This document shows positions 28,121 through 39,642 of a stretch of 64,000 nucleotides of DNA, piece after piece (the stretch's first letter is position 1; each line of letters opens with the position of its first letter). The translations under genes and the position numbers were made by a program. The notes beneath the pieces are model-generated. The model did no database searches. It saw nothing but the letters and a program-made list of their open reading frames with translations, and was not told the origin of the DNA. This stretch comes from Citrobacter youngae (lineage in GTDB: Bacteria > Pseudomonadota > Gammaproteobacteria > Enterobacterales > Enterobacteriaceae): NCBI RefSeq assembly GCF_003818115.1, contig NZ_RPOI01000005.1:1-64000 (forward strand). Reading direction: 5' to 3'.

Positions 28121-29191
28121 TTACACCGTCACAACCGGTACGCGCAGCGCCAAAGAACACATTAATTCATAACCCACCGTGCCCGCCGCTGTCGCCACAT
28201 CGTCGATTTTAATCTCTTTACCCCACAGCTCCACTGGCGTCCCGATCCCCGCCTGCGGGCACGGCGTCAGGTCTACCGCCAGCATATCCATGGATACCGT
28301 GCCGACCGTCCCGGTACGTACGCCATCCACCAGCACAGGCGTGCCGCTTGGCGCATGGCGCGGATAACCATCGGCATAGCCTGTCGCCACAATGCCAATG
28401 CGCTGCTCGCCGCTGGCGGTGTAGCGTCCACCGTAGCCCACCCGATCTCCGGCTTTCAGCGTCTGTATGCCGATTATCTCGCTGCTCAGGGTCATTACTG
28501 GTTTCAGGCCGGTATTGGCGATGTCCCGCCATTGCCCCGACGGTGATGCGCCATACAAAATAATACCCGGGCGAACCCAGTCATAATGCGCTTGTGGGTG
28601 CCACAGCGTCGCAGCCGAATTCGACAGCGAACGTCGACACTCCAGCCCTTCCGTTGCCTGCGCAATACGCGCCATCGCGTCCTTAATGCCATCCGGATGT
28701 TCAGCATCCGCAAAATGCGACATCAGCGTCATCTCACCTACGTTAGGCATTGCCCGTAACTGTTGCCAGACGGTGGCAACGCGCTCTGGTAAGAAACCCA
28801 GCCGGTTCATGCCGCTATTCACCTTGAGGTAAATATCCAGCGGCGCGTTCAGGCGGGCATTTTGCAACGCTTTGAGCTGCCAGTTACTGTGGACACAAGT
28901 GGTCAGACGATATGTGTCATACACCGTCAGGTCTTCGGCATGGAAAAAACCCTCCAGCATTAAAATCGGTCCTTTCCATCCCCGCTCCCGCAGGGTGATC
29001 GCCTCCTCGAGATTGAGCATCGCGAAACCATCGGTCGTTCCCAGTGCATTCCAGACACGTTCTATACCGTGTCCGTAGGCATTAGCTTTTACGACCGACC
29101 AGACGCGGGAGTCCGGCGCAGCCTGACGCGTAATGGTCAGGTTTTGTTTCAACGCCTGCAGGTCAATGCTGGCCAGTATCGGGCGGGTCAT
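28121..29191 (-). CDS. dadX: Catabolic alanine racemase
   Basis: PLP enzyme that converts L- to D-alanine for breakdown by DadA. 356 residues as in E. coli. The PLP lysine is Lys35 (VVKANAYGHG); the second catalytic residue, tyrosine, is in RVGYGGRYTASGEQR. The C-terminal domain ends in GTVGYELMCSLALRVPVV. It is the second gene of the dadAX operon, 12 bases after dadA. Confidence 0.96.
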   Translation of the reverse strand: MTRPILASIDLQALKQNLTITRQAAPDSRVWSVVKANAYGHGIERVWNALGTTDGFAMLNLEEAITLRERGWKGPILMLEGFFHAEDLTVYDTYRLTTCVHSNWQLKALQNARLNAPLDIYLKVNSGMNRLGFLPERVATVWQQLRAMPNVGEMTLMSHFADAEHPDGIKDAMARIAQATEGLECRRSLSNSAATLWHPQAHYDWVRPGIILYGASPSGQWRDIANTGLKPVMTLSSEIIGIQTLKAGDRVGYGGRYTASGEQRIGIVATGYADGYPRHAPSGTPVLVDGVRTGTVGTVSMDMLAVDLTPCPQAGIGTPVELWGKEIKIDDVATAAGTVGYELMCSLALRVPVVTV

Positions 29192-29203
29192 CTCGCGTCC
29201 TTA

Positions 29204-30538
<1,335 letters not shown>

Positions 30539-30590
30539 TTACATCTTGATAACTCAGTTGAAAATATTATTCAACATATGGCTTTTTTAT

Positions 30591-30606
30591 GGTGATGTAT
30601 CTCACA
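30591..30606 (-). promoter_or_regulatory. Probable CRP site in the dadA-ycgB intergenic region
   Basis: GGTGA-N6-TCACA matches the TGTGA-N6-TCACA core at nine of ten positions. The enteric dadAX operon is known to be activated by cAMP-CRP and controlled by Lrp, so the placement is sensible. The rest of this roughly 320-base divergent region (30503-30824) shows only AT-rich promoter-like sequence. Confidence 0.55.
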
Positions 30607-30824
30607 CATAGCAGTGATTGCAGGGAAGTCTCAGCTTTGGCATCTCCTGCTGTGCGTTATTTTTATCCAGCATAAAATTTTGTCACCTGGCCGTTTTTCG
30701 ACGCTTCGCTGACGTGAAATCGCAAAGAAAAAATTTCTCCTGCAGCACGTTTTTTAACACCATGATCTATGCTTGAACTGAGGTACTCCAGACAGAGAGT
30801 GCCGCCAACAATGAGGGTGCGCGA

Positions 30825-32357
30825 ATGGCTACGATTGATTCCATGAACAAGGACAGCACACGGTTAAGCGATGGACCCGACTGGACGTTTGATCTGCTGG
30901 ATGTCTATCTGGCAGAGATAGACCGCGTGGCGAAACTCTACAGGCTGGATACCTACCCGCACCAAATCGAGGTGATCACCTCCGAGCAAATGATGGACGC
31001 CTATTCCAGCGTTGGGATGCCGATCAACTATCCGCACTGGTCGTTTGGTAAAAAGTTTATTGAAACCGAACGCTTGTACAAGCATGGTCAGCAAGGGCTG
31101 GCCTATGAGATTGTTATTAACTCCAACCCGTGTATCGCGTACCTGATGGAAGAGAACACCATCACCATGCAGGCACTGGTCATGGCGCATGCCTGCTATG
31201 GACATAACTCTTTCTTCAAGAATAACTACCTGTTCCGCAGTTGGACGGACGCCAGTTCCATCGTCGATTACCTGATCTTCGCGCGAAACTACATTACCCA
31301 GTGTGAAGAGCGTTACGGCGTGGATGAAGTCGAAAAGCTTCTCGACTCCTGCCATGCGTTGATGAACTACGGCGTTGACCGTTACAAACGCCCGCAAAAA
31401 ATCTCCCTACAGGAAGAGAAGGCCCGGCAGAAAAGTCGTGAAGAGTATCTGCAAAGTCAGGTGAATATGTTGTGGCGCACGCTGCCGAAGAAAGAGGAAG
31501 AGAAGACGATCTCTACCGCGCGTCGTTATCCTTCTGAGCCGCAGGAAAACCTGCTGTATTTTATGGAGAAAAATGCCCCACTGCTTGAATCCTGGCAGCG
31601 AGAGGTCCTGCGTATTGTGCGTAAGGTGAGCCAGTATTTTTATCCGCAGAAACAAACTCAGGTGATGAACGAGGGATGGGCAACCTTCTGGCACTACACC
31701 ATCCTCAATCACCTTTATGATGAAGGCAAAGTCACCGAGCGCTTTATGCTGGAGTTTCTGCATAGCCATACCAACGTGGTATTCCAGCCACCGTATAACA
31801 GTCCATGGTATAGCGGGATAAACCCGTATGCGCTTGGCTTTGCTATGTTCCAGGATATCAAACGTATTTGTCAGTCGCCCACCGAGGAGGACAAATACTG
31901 GTTCCCAAATATTGCGGGTTCCGACTGGCTGGAAACGCTGCATTTCGCGATGCGTGATTTTAAAGATGAGAGCTTTATCAGCCAGTTCCTGTCACCAAAA
32001 GTGATGCGCGATTTCCGCCTGTTCACGGTGCTGGATGATGACCGCCATAATTACCTGGAAATTTCAGCGATTCACAATGAAGAGGGGTATCGCGAGATCC
32101 GTAACAGGCTGTCATCGCAATATAACCTGAGCAATCTGGAGCCGAATATTCAAATCTGGAATGTCGATCTGCGCGGCGACCGTTCGCTGACCTTGCGTTA
32201 TATCCCACATAACCGCGCGCCGTTGGATAAAGGACGCAAAGAGGTGCTTAAGCATGTGCACAGGCTATGGGGTTTTGATGTGATGCTGGAGCAGCAGAAT
32301 GAAGATGGCAGCATTGAGCTGCTGGAGCGTTGCCCGCCAAGGATGAACGGCCTGTAA
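30825..32357 (+). CDS. ycgB: SpoVR family protein YcgB
   Basis: 510 residues, nearly identical in layout to E. coli YcgB. SpoVR-family proteins have no settled activity; enteric members are under RpoS and usually work alongside the kinase YeaG and YeaH, which are not in this window. Visible: WTFDLLDVYLAEIDRVAKLYRLD at the N-terminus, MAHACYGHNSFFKNN, and MNEGWATFWHYTILNHLYDEG, histidine-rich stretches that look like metal or active-site elements. No signal peptide or membrane segment. Confidence 0.93.
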   Translation: MATIDSMNKDSTRLSDGPDWTFDLLDVYLAEIDRVAKLYRLDTYPHQIEVITSEQMMDAYSSVGMPINYPHWSFGKKFIETERLYKHGQQGLAYEIVINSNPCIAYLMEENTITMQALVMAHACYGHNSFFKNNYLFRSWTDASSIVDYLIFARNYITQCEERYGVDEVEKLLDSCHALMNYGVDRYKRPQKISLQEEKARQKSREEYLQSQVNMLWRTLPKKEEEKTISTARRYPSEPQENLLYFMEKNAPLLESWQREVLRIVRKVSQYFYPQKQTQVMNEGWATFWHYTILNHLYDEGKVTERFMLEFLHSHTNVVFQPPYNSPWYSGINPYALGFAMFQDIKRICQSPTEEDKYWFPNIAGSDWLETLHFAMRDFKDESFISQFLSPKVMRDFRLFTVLDDDRHNYLEISAIHNEEGYREIRNRLSSQYNLSNLEPNIQIWNVDLRGDRSLTLRYIPHNRAPLDKGRKEVLKHVHRLWGFDVMLEQQNEDGSIELLERCPPRMNGL

Positions 32358-32365
32358 CGCTTATT

Positions 32366-32452
32366 GCCGGAGGCGGTGTAAATACCTTATCCGGCCTACG
32401 ACGTAGACGCATTGTAGGCCGGATAAGACGCTTTGGCGTCACCATCCGGCAT
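32366..32452. repeat. BIME: two REP elements between ycgB and fadR
   Basis: REP 1 at about 32366-32398 (GCCGGA and TCCGGC arms) and REP 2 at about 32414-32452 (GCCGGAT and ATCCGGC arms) sit in opposite orientation between convergent genes. Confidence 0.8.
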
Positions 32453-32459
32453 TGCGCGA

Positions 32460-33179
32460 TTAGCGTCCCTGAATAGCTAAATCGCCCGGTAAATTCTTCT
32501 GCATACGGTGCCAAATCTCACCACTGTCGTGACCATAGCGGCGCACAGTTTCATAGACCAAATCATGAGCGCCCTGCTCACACAGCTCTGACAGCTTACG
32601 GTAGAAGTTCAACGCCAGGCCGCGCGCTTCCGGGTTGGCAAAGTAATGACGGCCAATACGCGTATAAAGTCCTTTCATACCGTTGAGGATCAAACCGTAA
32701 ATCGGATTGCCCGATGCAAATGCCAGACCACGGAAAATGTTGTAGTCCAGATCGGCAAACGCGTCAGCATGGTCAGCAACCTGATTCGCCGTGGCCAAAA
32801 CGTCCTGGGCTTTATCAGGATGTTGGCGGAATGCGGTGCGAATAAAGATCGTCGAGATGTTAGTACGCACAGACAGCAGATTATCAATCAACTGCGGAAC
32901 ACTTTCGTGATCGAGACGCGCCAGCGTTTCCAGGATATTCAGTCCGGAGGTTTCCCAAAAGTTATTCACTTTCGTCGGTTTGCCGTGTTGAATGGTCAAC
33001 CAGCCGTCCCGCGCCAGACGCTGCAAAACTTCGCGTAACGTGGTACGTGTTACTCCAATGAGTTCGGAGAGTTCACGTTCAGCGGGCAAAATAGTGCCAG
33101 GTGGGAAGCGGTTATTCCAGATACTCTCAATGATGTACTCTTCCGCGAACCCAGCAGGGCTTTGCGCCTTAATGACCAT
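32460..33179 (-). CDS. fadR: Fatty acid metabolism regulator FadR
   Basis: GntR-family repressor of fad genes and activator of fabA/fabB; acyl-CoA releases it from DNA. 239 residues from the ATG at 33179 ([16 protein letters not shown]), as in E. coli; the open frame to 33257 is an unlikely extension. Winged helix at residues about 10-75 ([30 protein letters not shown]), then the all-helical FCD-type acyl-CoA-binding domain. A known target, fadD, lies at 48574. Confidence 0.96.
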   Translation of the reverse strand: MVIKAQSPAGFAEEYIIESIWNNRFPPGTILPAERELSELIGVTRTTLREVLQRLARDGWLTIQHGKPTKVNNFWETSGLNILETLARLDHESVPQLIDNLLSVRTNISTIFIRTAFRQHPDKAQDVLATANQVADHADAFADLDYNIFRGLAFASGNPIYGLILNGMKGLYTRIGRHYFANPEARGLALNFYRKLSELCEQGAHDLVYETVRRYGHDSGEIWHRMQKNLPGDLAIQGR

Positions 33180-33416
33180 AGTGATAATTCCATTACACAG
33201 CAAAACATAGTTACACACATCATACCAGACGGGTTTCTTAGCTGATAGCTGACGCAACGAAGAAAAAGTGGATCAAGGCTTCATTTTCCAGATAACGCTG
33301 ATACGCAGTCGGTACGATAAGCCACGTGAAGAGCTTGCCTGCGTTCACTCGTGCCGCTAAGCTTTGCGGTCAAACATAAAAACATGATTTCATTTTTACA
33401 GGTAAGGGAAACTGCC

Positions 33417-34961
33417 ATGGAGCTATCATGGGGCCGCGCTATGTGGCGCAACTTTTTAGGCCAGTCGCCGGACTGGTATAAACTTGCACTGCTCGTCTTC
33501 TTAATCATTAACCCGCTTATTTTTTTCATCAATCCCTTTATCGCGGGTTGGTTGCTGGTGGCCGAATTCATTTTTACGCTGGCAATGGCGCTTAAGTGTT
33601 ATCCACTGTTGCCGGGCGGGCTGTTAGCCATCGAAGCTGTCGTCATCGGCATGACCAGCGCCACTCATGTTCGTGAAGAAGTTGCCGCCAACCTTGAAGT
33701 GCTCTTGCTGCTGATGTTTATGGTGGCGGGCATCTACTTTATGAAGCAACTGCTGCTGTTTATTTTTACCCGACTGCTGCTCAGTATTCGCTCCAAGATG
33801 CTGCTGTCGCTGGCCTTTTGTGTTGCCGCTGCCTTCCTTTCGGCGTTCCTCGACGCATTGACTGTGGTCGCGGTCGTGATCAGCGTGGCGGTCGGTTTTT
33901 ACGGTATCTACCATCGCGTCGCCTCTTCCCGCCCGGGAGATAACAATTTGCTGGATGACAGCCATATCGACCAGCACAATAAAGTCGTACTGGAGCAGTT
34001 CCGCGGTTTTCTGCGCAGCCTGATGATGCACGCGGGAGTCGGCACAGCCTTAGGCGGTGTGATGACCATGGTTGGCGAACCGCAGAACCTGATTATCGCC
34101 AAAGCAGCTGGCTGGCATTTTGGTGATTTTTTCCTGCGCATGTCGCCGGTCACCGTCCCGGTGTTGATTTGCGGTCTGCTCACCTGCCTGCTGGTTGAAA
34201 AGTTACGTTGGTTTGGCTACGGTGAAACATTGCCGGAAGCTGTCCGTGGCGTTCTGCAACAGTTTGACGATGAAAGCCGGCAACAACGTACCCGCCAGGA
34301 TAAAATCAAGCTGATTATTCAGGCAGTCATCGGCGTATGGCTGGTCGTCGCCCTCGCGCTGCATCTGGCAGAAGTTGGATTAATTGGCCTGTCGGTGATT
34401 ATTCTGGCGACTTCGTTAACTGGCGTTACTGACGAACACGCTATTGGTAAAGCCTTCACCGAGTCGCTGCCGTTCACCGCACTGCTGACCGTGTTCTTCT
34501 CTATCGTTGCGGTGATTATCGATCAACAGCTCTTCTCGCCGATTATTCATTTTGTTTTGCAGTCTTCTGAGCATGCACAGCTGACCCTGTTCTATCTTTT
34601 CAACGGCCTGCTGTCGTCAATTTCAGACAACGTCTTTGTTGGCACAATTTACATCAACGAAGCGAAAGCGGCGCTGGAGCACGGGACGATTAGCCTGAAT
34701 CAATATGAACTGTTAGCGGTGGCGATCAATACCGGGACCAACCTGCCTTCCGTGGCCACGCCAAACGGCCAGGCAGCATTCCTGTTCCTGCTGACCTCCG
34801 CGCTGGCACCGTTGATTCGCCTTTCTTATGGTCGCATGGTGTGGATGGCTCTGCCGTATACTCTCGTCCTGACGCTCGTCGGTCTGCTTTGCGTAGAGTT
34901 CACGCTGGTTCCAGTGACCGAGTGGATGACGCAAACAGGCTGGTTAGCTACACTTTCATAA
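33417..34961 (+). CDS. nhaB: Na+/H+ antiporter NhaB
   Basis: Electrogenic inner-membrane antiporter; 514 residues from the ATG at 33417 ([22 protein letters not shown]), preceded by AAGGG. The frame extends to 33351 but the E. coli protein starts here. About twelve membrane helices; conserved stretches [42 protein letters not shown] and [17 protein letters not shown], which carry the polar residues of the ion path. Divergent from fadR and followed by its own terminator. Confidence 0.95.
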   Translation: MELSWGRAMWRNFLGQSPDWYKLALLVFLIINPLIFFINPFIAGWLLVAEFIFTLAMALKCYPLLPGGLLAIEAVVIGMTSATHVREEVAANLEVLLLLMFMVAGIYFMKQLLLFIFTRLLLSIRSKMLLSLAFCVAAAFLSAFLDALTVVAVVISVAVGFYGIYHRVASSRPGDNNLLDDSHIDQHNKVVLEQFRGFLRSLMMHAGVGTALGGVMTMVGEPQNLIIAKAAGWHFGDFFLRMSPVTVPVLICGLLTCLLVEKLRWFGYGETLPEAVRGVLQQFDDESRQQRTRQDKIKLIIQAVIGVWLVVALALHLAEVGLIGLSVIILATSLTGVTDEHAIGKAFTESLPFTALLTVFFSIVAVIIDQQLFSPIIHFVLQSSEHAQLTLFYLFNGLLSSISDNVFVGTIYINEAKAALEHGTISLNQYELLAVAINTGTNLPSVATPNGQAAFLFLLTSALAPLIRLSYGRMVWMALPYTLVLTLVGLLCVEFTLVPVTEWMTQTGWLATLS

Positions 34962-34965
34962 CAAT

Positions 34966-34991
34966 AAACCGGGTAAATCACTGCCCGGTTT
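34966..34991 (+). terminator. Terminator of nhaB
   Basis: AAACCGGG and CCCGGTTT form an eight-base stem around a ten-base loop, followed by GACTTTTTG. Confidence 0.75.
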
Positions 34992-35102
34992 GACTTTTTG
35001 CATGATAATTATCCGATTACACAATATTTCAATTGCCGCTAGTGGCGCATAAATTGAATTGGTTTAAACTGCGGTCTCTACGCATGTTGCAGGGAAATTA
35101 TT

Positions 35103-35633
35103 ATGTTGCGATTTTTAAACCAGTGCTCCCGTGGGCGTGGAGCGTGGTTATTGCTGGCGCTAACCGCCCTGGCGTTGGAACTTGTTGCCTTGTGGTTCCA
35201 GCATGTCATGCTGCTAAAACCCTGCGTGTTGTGTATTTACGAACGTAGCGCATTATTTGGCGTGATGGGTGCTGGTCTGGTGGGCGCAATTGCCCCAAAA
35301 ACGCCACTGCGTTATGTGGCAATGCTTATCTGGATTTACAGCGCCTGGCGCGGGCTTCAGTTAGCGTATGAACACACGATGATTCAGCTTCACCCGTCAC
35401 CGTTCATGACCTGTGATTTTGCCGCGCGCTTCCCGAGTTGGTTACCGCTGGATAAATGGCTGCCGCAGGTATTTATGGCATCCGGTGACTGCGCTGAGCG
35501 TCAGTGGTCATTTTTAACCCTGGAGATGCCGCAGTGGCTGTTGGGGATTTTTGCCGCGTATCTGGTCGTTGCAGTGTTGGTGCTGATTGCTCAGCCCTTT
35601 AAACCGAAAAAACGTGACCTCTTCGGTCGCTAA
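35103..35633 (+). CDS. dsbB: Disulfide bond formation protein DsbB
   Basis: Inner-membrane protein that reoxidises DsbA and passes electrons to quinone. 176 residues, four membrane helices. The redox pairs Cys41-Cys44 ([10 protein letters not shown]) and Cys104-Cys130 ([15 protein letters not shown]) are at the E. coli numbers. The nonessential Cys49 of E. coli is Ser here; Cys8 is kept. Confidence 0.96.
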   Translation: MLRFLNQCSRGRGAWLLLALTALALELVALWFQHVMLLKPCVLCIYERSALFGVMGAGLVGAIAPKTPLRYVAMLIWIYSAWRGLQLAYEHTMIQLHPSPFMTCDFAARFPSWLPLDKWLPQVFMASGDCAERQWSFLTLEMPQWLLGIFAAYLVVAVLVLIAQPFKPKKRDLFGR

Positions 35634-35636
35634 CAG

Positions 35637-35662
35637 AACGCTCCTTCGGGAGCGTTTTTTTT
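35637..35662 (+). terminator. Terminator of dsbB
   Basis: AACGCTCC and GGAGCGTT around a TTCG tetraloop, followed by a run of T: a textbook rho-independent terminator directly after the stop. Confidence 0.92.
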
Positions 35663-35683
35663 GCCATAATGTCATTGCTTGCT

Positions 35684-35724
35684 GGCATCTATAAGATGTA
35701 TATTAAATACATCTTATAGATGCC
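35684..35724. promoter_or_regulatory. NsrR-type operator inside a long palindrome
   Basis: The core at 35693-35715 has halves AAGATGTATAT and AAATACATCTT around one T, fitting the 11-1-11 NsrR consensus (AAGATGCATTT-N-AAATGCATCTT type) with a symmetrical C-to-T change. The symmetry extends to 17-base perfect arms (35684-35700 and 35708-35724) outside a seven-base centre. It ends 18 bases before the ATG of the DUF1971 gene, so repression lifted by nitric oxide is expected. Confidence 0.78.
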
Positions 35725-35742
35725 ATACAAAGGAGATGTCTT

Positions 35743-36084
35743 ATGTCCCATTTACGCATCCCGGCAAACTGGAAAGTTAAACGCTCTACTCCCTTCTTTA
35801 CGAAAGACAATGTCCCGGCCGCCCTGCTTTCTCACCACAACACAGCAGCCGGCGTTTTTGGACAACTCTGCGTGATGGAAGGCACTGTAACGTATTACGG
35901 CTTTGCCAATGAAGACGCAAAAGAACCTGAAGTAAAAGTGGTCATTAATGCCGGACAGTTCGCGACCAGCCCACCGCAGTACTGGCATCGTGTTGAATTA
36001 AGCGACGATGCGCAGTTCAACATTAATTTCTGGGTTGAAGATGACAACCATAGTGATGAGATGTATCAGGCGAAAAAGTCTTAA
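35743..36084 (+). CDS. DUF1971 cupin-like protein (YeaR/STM1808 family)
   Basis: 113 residues, cytoplasmic, a small cupin fold (RSTPFFTKDNVPAALLSHHNTAAGVFGQLCVMEGTVTYYGF, then NAGQFATSPPQYWHRVEL). His32 and His82 are the likely metal ligands, matching the pair I recall as important in Salmonella STM1808, which has the same neighbours (dsbB and ycgN). Such proteins protect against nitrosative stress by an unknown mechanism. AGGAG precedes the ATG, and an NsrR-type palindrome covers the promoter region. Confidence 0.85.
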   Translation: MSHLRIPANWKVKRSTPFFTKDNVPAALLSHHNTAAGVFGQLCVMEGTVTYYGFANEDAKEPEVKVVINAGQFATSPPQYWHRVELSDDAQFNINFWVEDDNHSDEMYQAKKS

Positions 36085-36104
36085 TCCTTAACGCCTGTTA
36101 ATCG

Positions 36105-36126
36105 ATGGGCGGCTTAGTCCGCCCAT
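36105..36126. terminator. Hairpin between convergent DUF1971 gene and ycgN
   Basis: ATGGGCGG and CCGCCCAT around CTTAGT; it overlaps the last codons of ycgN. No long T-run. Confidence 0.5.
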
Positions 36127-36560
36127 GAAGGTTTGTTCAATATATGGTCCTGCCAGTCACGCACTTCTGATTCTTTCACCGCGATATGGCGTACTGAAAT
36201 ACGCTCACTGTGCATTGCCGCCTTTGACCCCGTCAGCAGCGGATGCCACTCCGGCAGCCCTTTACCTTCCGCGAGCAGACGATAGGCGCAGGTCATCGGC
36301 AACCATTCAAAAGTCGGCAGATTATCGCGCGTCAGCTTGATGCAGTCAGGCTCGTACTCGAATCGACGTTCGTAATTACGGCACTGACAGGTTTTGATAT
36401 TGAGTTGCTTACACGCGACGTTGGTAAAGTAGATTTCGTCGGTGTCTTCATCCATCAGCTTATGCAGGCAGCATTGGCCGCACCCATCACATAATGACTC
36501 CCACTCGGCATCGGTCATTTCATCAAGGGTTTTACTTTGCCAGAAAGGTATGTCGCTCAT
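36114..36560 (-). CDS. ycgN: YkgJ-type cysteine cluster protein YcgN
   Basis: 148 residues from the ATG at 36560 ([15 protein letters not shown]), with GGATA upstream; the frame opens earlier to 36650 without support. A dense cysteine array ([34 protein letters not shown]) suggests a zinc or Fe-S site, characteristic of UPF0260/YkgJ proteins. Function unknown. First of three minus-strand genes before minC as in E. coli. Confidence 0.9.
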   Translation of the reverse strand: MSDIPFWQSKTLDEMTDAEWESLCDGCGQCCLHKLMDEDTDEIYFTNVACKQLNIKTCQCRNYERRFEYEPDCIKLTRDNLPTFEWLPMTCAYRLLAEGKGLPEWHPLLTGSKAAMHSERISVRHIAVKESEVRDWQDHILNKPSWAD

Positions 36561-36653
36561 CAGGGTATCCGCTATTTCACTAAAGCTGCACCTTATAACC
36601 AGTCTGGCACGTTGATGCAAGTTTTGCCGCCCGAAATAGGCGGCAAGCACAGG

Positions 36654-37313
36654 TTACAGCACCCGGGTGGTTAGCGTCTGACCATGGAAACTGATAGCCA
36701 GCTCATCACCGCTGTGTAACGGCCCAACGCCAGCTGGCGTCCCAGTCAATACCACATCACCGGCTTTAAGCGTGAAGAATCGGCTCATGTAAGCAATCAA
36801 TGGGACAATATGATGGATCATATCCGCCGTAGTGCCCTGCTGGCGGACTTCGCCATTCACCGTTAATCCGAGCTGAGTATCCTGCGGATCACCGTTAAAT
36901 TCCGCTACCGGAATAAACCCCGACAGCGGGCAAGAGTTGTCAAAACCCTTCGCTTTTTCCCACGGCTGGCCCGCTTTTTTCATTTTGCCCTGAATATCAC
37001 GCAGGGTCAGGTCCAGCGCCACACCATAGCCAGCGATGGCTTTGCGCACATGCTCTTCTGTCGCCTGGCGCAGGGTTGCACCGATCAGCACGGCCAGTTC
37101 AACTTCGTGATGGACGGAACCCATATCCGCCGGAATGACCAGCGGTTGGCGCAAATCACACAGCGCAGTTTCAGGCTTAATAAACAACACTGGCTCTTCC
37201 GGCGTTGCTCCCCCCATCTCTTTAATGTGGTTTGCATAATTGCTACCGACGCAAACCACTTTGCTCACCGGATAATCCAGCAGAGCACCATGCCAGTTGT
37301 GATGTTGATACAT
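36654..37313 (-). CDS. ycgM: Fumarylacetoacetate hydrolase family protein YcgM
   Basis: 219 residues, cytoplasmic. FAH-fold: VVCVGSNYANHIKEMG, FIKPETALCDLRQPLVIPADMGSVHHEVELAVLIG with the acidic metal ligands, GYGVALDLTLRDIQGKMK, and VVLTGTPAGVGPLHSGD. Human FAHD1 relatives act as oxaloacetate decarboxylase/acylpyruvase; whether this enzyme does the same is inferred from the family. Confidence 0.92.
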   Translation of the reverse strand: MYQHHNWHGALLDYPVSKVVCVGSNYANHIKEMGGATPEEPVLFIKPETALCDLRQPLVIPADMGSVHHEVELAVLIGATLRQATEEHVRKAIAGYGVALDLTLRDIQGKMKKAGQPWEKAKGFDNSCPLSGFIPVAEFNGDPQDTQLGLTVNGEVRQQGTTADMIHHIVPLIAYMSRFFTLKAGDVVLTGTPAGVGPLHSGDELAISFHGQTLTTRVL

Positions 37314-37382
37314 TACTTTCCCCTAACGTAGTCATAGATTTCAGGTACTGCATCGATGGGACATGCTGCTGCCGGATGCAGT

Positions 37383-37676
37383 TTAACGTTTAGCGTCTGA
37401 TGTATTTTCTTTTACCGCAGATAAATGCTGTTTGAGTAAATCTTCAGGCGGCGGTGGTATTTGTAAATAATAGCCCTGCTCGGTTAGTGCCTGTTTTACT
37501 TTTTCAAGATCGGCATTAACCAGTTTTTTACGACCATCAAGCGGTAAAATCATTGCCAGCTTTGGCTGGCCAAACCCTTTCATCAGTTCTTCAGGAACAC
37601 GCGAGAAATCGTCTTTTTTTTCGACATATAAATAGGTCTGGTCACGTTTGCTGCTTCGGTAGATCACACAAAACAT
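37383..37676 (-). CDS. ycgL: YcgL domain protein
   Basis: 97 residues ([37 protein letters not shown]...), a small cytoplasmic alpha/beta protein of unknown function. The E. coli annotation has about 11 more N-terminal residues; here the ATG at 37676 is the only plausible start. Divergent from minC, as in E. coli. Confidence 0.9.
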   Translation of the reverse strand: MFCVIYRSSKRDQTYLYVEKKDDFSRVPEELMKGFGQPKLAMILPLDGRKKLVNADLEKVKQALTEQGYYLQIPPPPEDLLKQHLSAVKENTSDAKR

Positions 37677-37802
37677 ATCTTTTACTCTGAATTCACGGAA
37701 TGGTGGCTTGCCTCAATATAATACTGACTATAACATGCCTTATAGTCTTCGGAATATCACCCCGCACCGGGGATGATAAATAGCAAATTGAGTAAGGCCA
37801 GG

Positions 37803-38510
37803 ATGTCAAACACGCCAATCGAGCTTAAAGGCAGTAGCTTCACCTTATCAGTGGTTCACTTACATGAAGCAGAACCCGAGGTTATTCGTCAGGCGTTGGA
37901 AGACAAAATCGCGCAGGCACCTGCTTTTTTAAAACATGCTCCCGTCGTAGTTAACGTGAGTGGTCTTGAAAGTCCGGTAAACTGGTCAGCGCTGCAGAAA
38001 GTTGTCGCGTCTACCGGATTGCGCATTATCGGCGTTAGCGGATGTAAAGATGCCAGACTCAAAGCTGAAATCGACGAAATGGGTCTTCCTTTACTGACAG
38101 AAGGTAAAGAAAAAGCCATTCGTTCCGCACCTGTTGAAACTCCGGCACCTGCCGTACCGCCACAAAACGTTACTCCCATCACAAAAACACGATTAATAAA
38201 TGTACCGGTTCGTTCCGGTCAGCGTATTTATGCTCCACAATGTGATCTGATTGTTACAAGTCACGTCAGTGCGGGCGCAGAGCTTATCGCTGATGGCAAT
38301 ATTCACGTTTATGGCATGATGAGAGGCCGTGCGCTGGCGGGCGCAAGCGGCGATCGGGAAGCGCAAATTTTCTGTACCCACCTGACGGCAGAACTGGTGT
38401 CTATCGCAGGTGTTTATTGGCTGAGTGATAAAATCCCAGCAGAATTTTATGGCAAAGCGGCACGTCTGCAATTGGCAGAGAACGCTTTGACAGTTCAACC
38501 GTTGAATTGA
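37803..38510 (+). CDS. minC: Septum site-determining protein MinC
   Basis: Inhibitor of FtsZ assembly away from mid-cell. 235 residues from the ATG at 37803 ([15 protein letters not shown]), as in E. coli, rather than the upstream in-frame ATG at 37773. N-terminal domain to about residue 105, a Pro/Ala-rich linker ([15 protein letters not shown]), then the beta-helix dimerisation domain that binds MinD ([33 protein letters not shown]). First gene of minCDE. Confidence 0.96.
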   Translation: MSNTPIELKGSSFTLSVVHLHEAEPEVIRQALEDKIAQAPAFLKHAPVVVNVSGLESPVNWSALQKVVASTGLRIIGVSGCKDARLKAEIDEMGLPLLTEGKEKAIRSAPVETPAPAVPPQNVTPITKTRLINVPVRSGQRIYAPQCDLIVTSHVSAGAELIADGNIHVYGMMRGRALAGASGDREAQIFCTHLTAELVSIAGVYWLSDKIPAEFYGKAARLQLAENALTVQPLN

Positions 38511-38533
38511 TCCCTTTTTAACAAGGAATTTCT

Positions 38534-39346
38534 ATGGCACGCATTATTGTTGTTACTTCGGGTAAAGGGGGCGTTGGCAAAACCACCTCCAGCGCGGCCA
38601 TCGCTACAGGTTTGGCCCAGAAGGGAAAGAAAACTGTCGTTATTGATTTTGATATCGGCCTGCGTAACCTTGATTTGATTATGGGTTGTGAACGCCGCGT
38701 CGTTTATGACTTCGTCAACGTTATTCAGGGCGATGCGTCGTTAAATCAGGCGTTGATCAAAGATAAACGTACCGAAAATCTCTTTATTCTTCCGGCCTCA
38801 CAGACTCGTGATAAAGACGCGCTGACGCGTGAAGGCGTCGCGAAAGTTCTGGACGACCTGAAAACGATGGAATTTGACTTCATCGTCTGCGACTCCCCGG
38901 CAGGTATTGAGACCGGCGCGCTGATGGCCCTGTATTTTGCCGACGAAGCCATTATTACCACCAACCCGGAAGTGTCTTCTGTACGTGACTCTGACCGTAT
39001 TCTGGGTATTCTGGCGTCGAAATCTCGTCGCGCTGAAAATGGCGAAGATCCGATTAAAGAGCATCTGCTGCTTACGCGCTATAACCCTGGCCGCGTAAAT
39101 AAAGGTGACATGCTCAGCATGGAAGACGTACTGGAAATTCTGCGAATCAAGCTGGTTGGTGTGATTCCTGAAGATCAGTCAGTCCTGCGCGCGTCTAACC
39201 AGGGTGAGCCGGTTATTCTCGACATCAATGCTGATGCCGGTAAAGCCTATGCTGATACCGTAGACCGTCTGTTGGGAGAAGAACGTCCTTTCCGCTTCAT
39301 TGAAGAAGAGAAGAAAGGTTTCCTCAAACGCCTGTTCGGAGGATAA
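38534..39346 (+). CDS. minD: Septum site-determining ATPase MinD
   Basis: Membrane-cycling ATPase that recruits MinC and oscillates with MinE. 270 residues. Deviant Walker A GKGGVGKTT with both lysines (Lys11, Lys16), switch regions IDFDIGLRNLDL and CDSPAGIE, and the C-terminal amphipathic membrane-targeting helix KKGFLKRLFGG. AAGGAA precedes the ATG, 23 bases after minC; minE follows after three bases. Confidence 0.98.
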   Translation: MARIIVVTSGKGGVGKTTSSAAIATGLAQKGKKTVVIDFDIGLRNLDLIMGCERRVVYDFVNVIQGDASLNQALIKDKRTENLFILPASQTRDKDALTREGVAKVLDDLKTMEFDFIVCDSPAGIETGALMALYFADEAIITTNPEVSSVRDSDRILGILASKSRRAENGEDPIKEHLLLTRYNPGRVNKGDMLSMEDVLEILRIKLVGVIPEDQSVLRASNQGEPVILDINADAGKAYADTVDRLLGEERPFRFIEEEKKGFLKRLFGG

Positions 39347-39349
39347 GTT

Positions 39350-39616
39350 ATGGCATTACTGGATTTTTTTCTCTCGCGGAAAAAGAGCACAGCGAACATC
39401 GCTAAAGAGCGACTGCAGATTATTGTTGCGGAACGTCGTCGTAGTGACGCAGAGCCACATTATTTACCGCAACTGAGGAAAGATATTCTCGAGGTTATCT
39501 GCAAGTATGTACAAATTGATCCTGAAATGGTCACCGTACAGCTTGAACAAAAAGACGGCGATATTTCTATCCTCGAACTTAACGTGACTTTGCCTGAAGC
39601 TGAAGAGTCTAAATAG
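39350..39616 (+). CDS. minE: Cell division topological specificity factor MinE
   Basis: 88 residues. The N-terminal membrane-binding helix [12 protein letters not shown] and anti-MinCD segment [18 protein letters not shown] are followed by the dimerising topological specificity domain ([44 protein letters not shown]). It triggers MinD ATP hydrolysis and restricts MinC to the poles. Confidence 0.97.
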
Positions 39617-39642
39617 CATCTTTTGTTAATGAGTCACGGTTG

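Noticed and set aside
31407-31943. 178-codon minus-strand frame
   Set aside because: Shadow of ycgB, whose frame is strongly conserved.
36624-36646. GC-rich hairpin TTGCCGCC/GGCGGCAA after ycgM
   Set aside because: Perfect stem but followed by A-rich, not T-rich, sequence in the ycgM reading direction; terminator call not justified.
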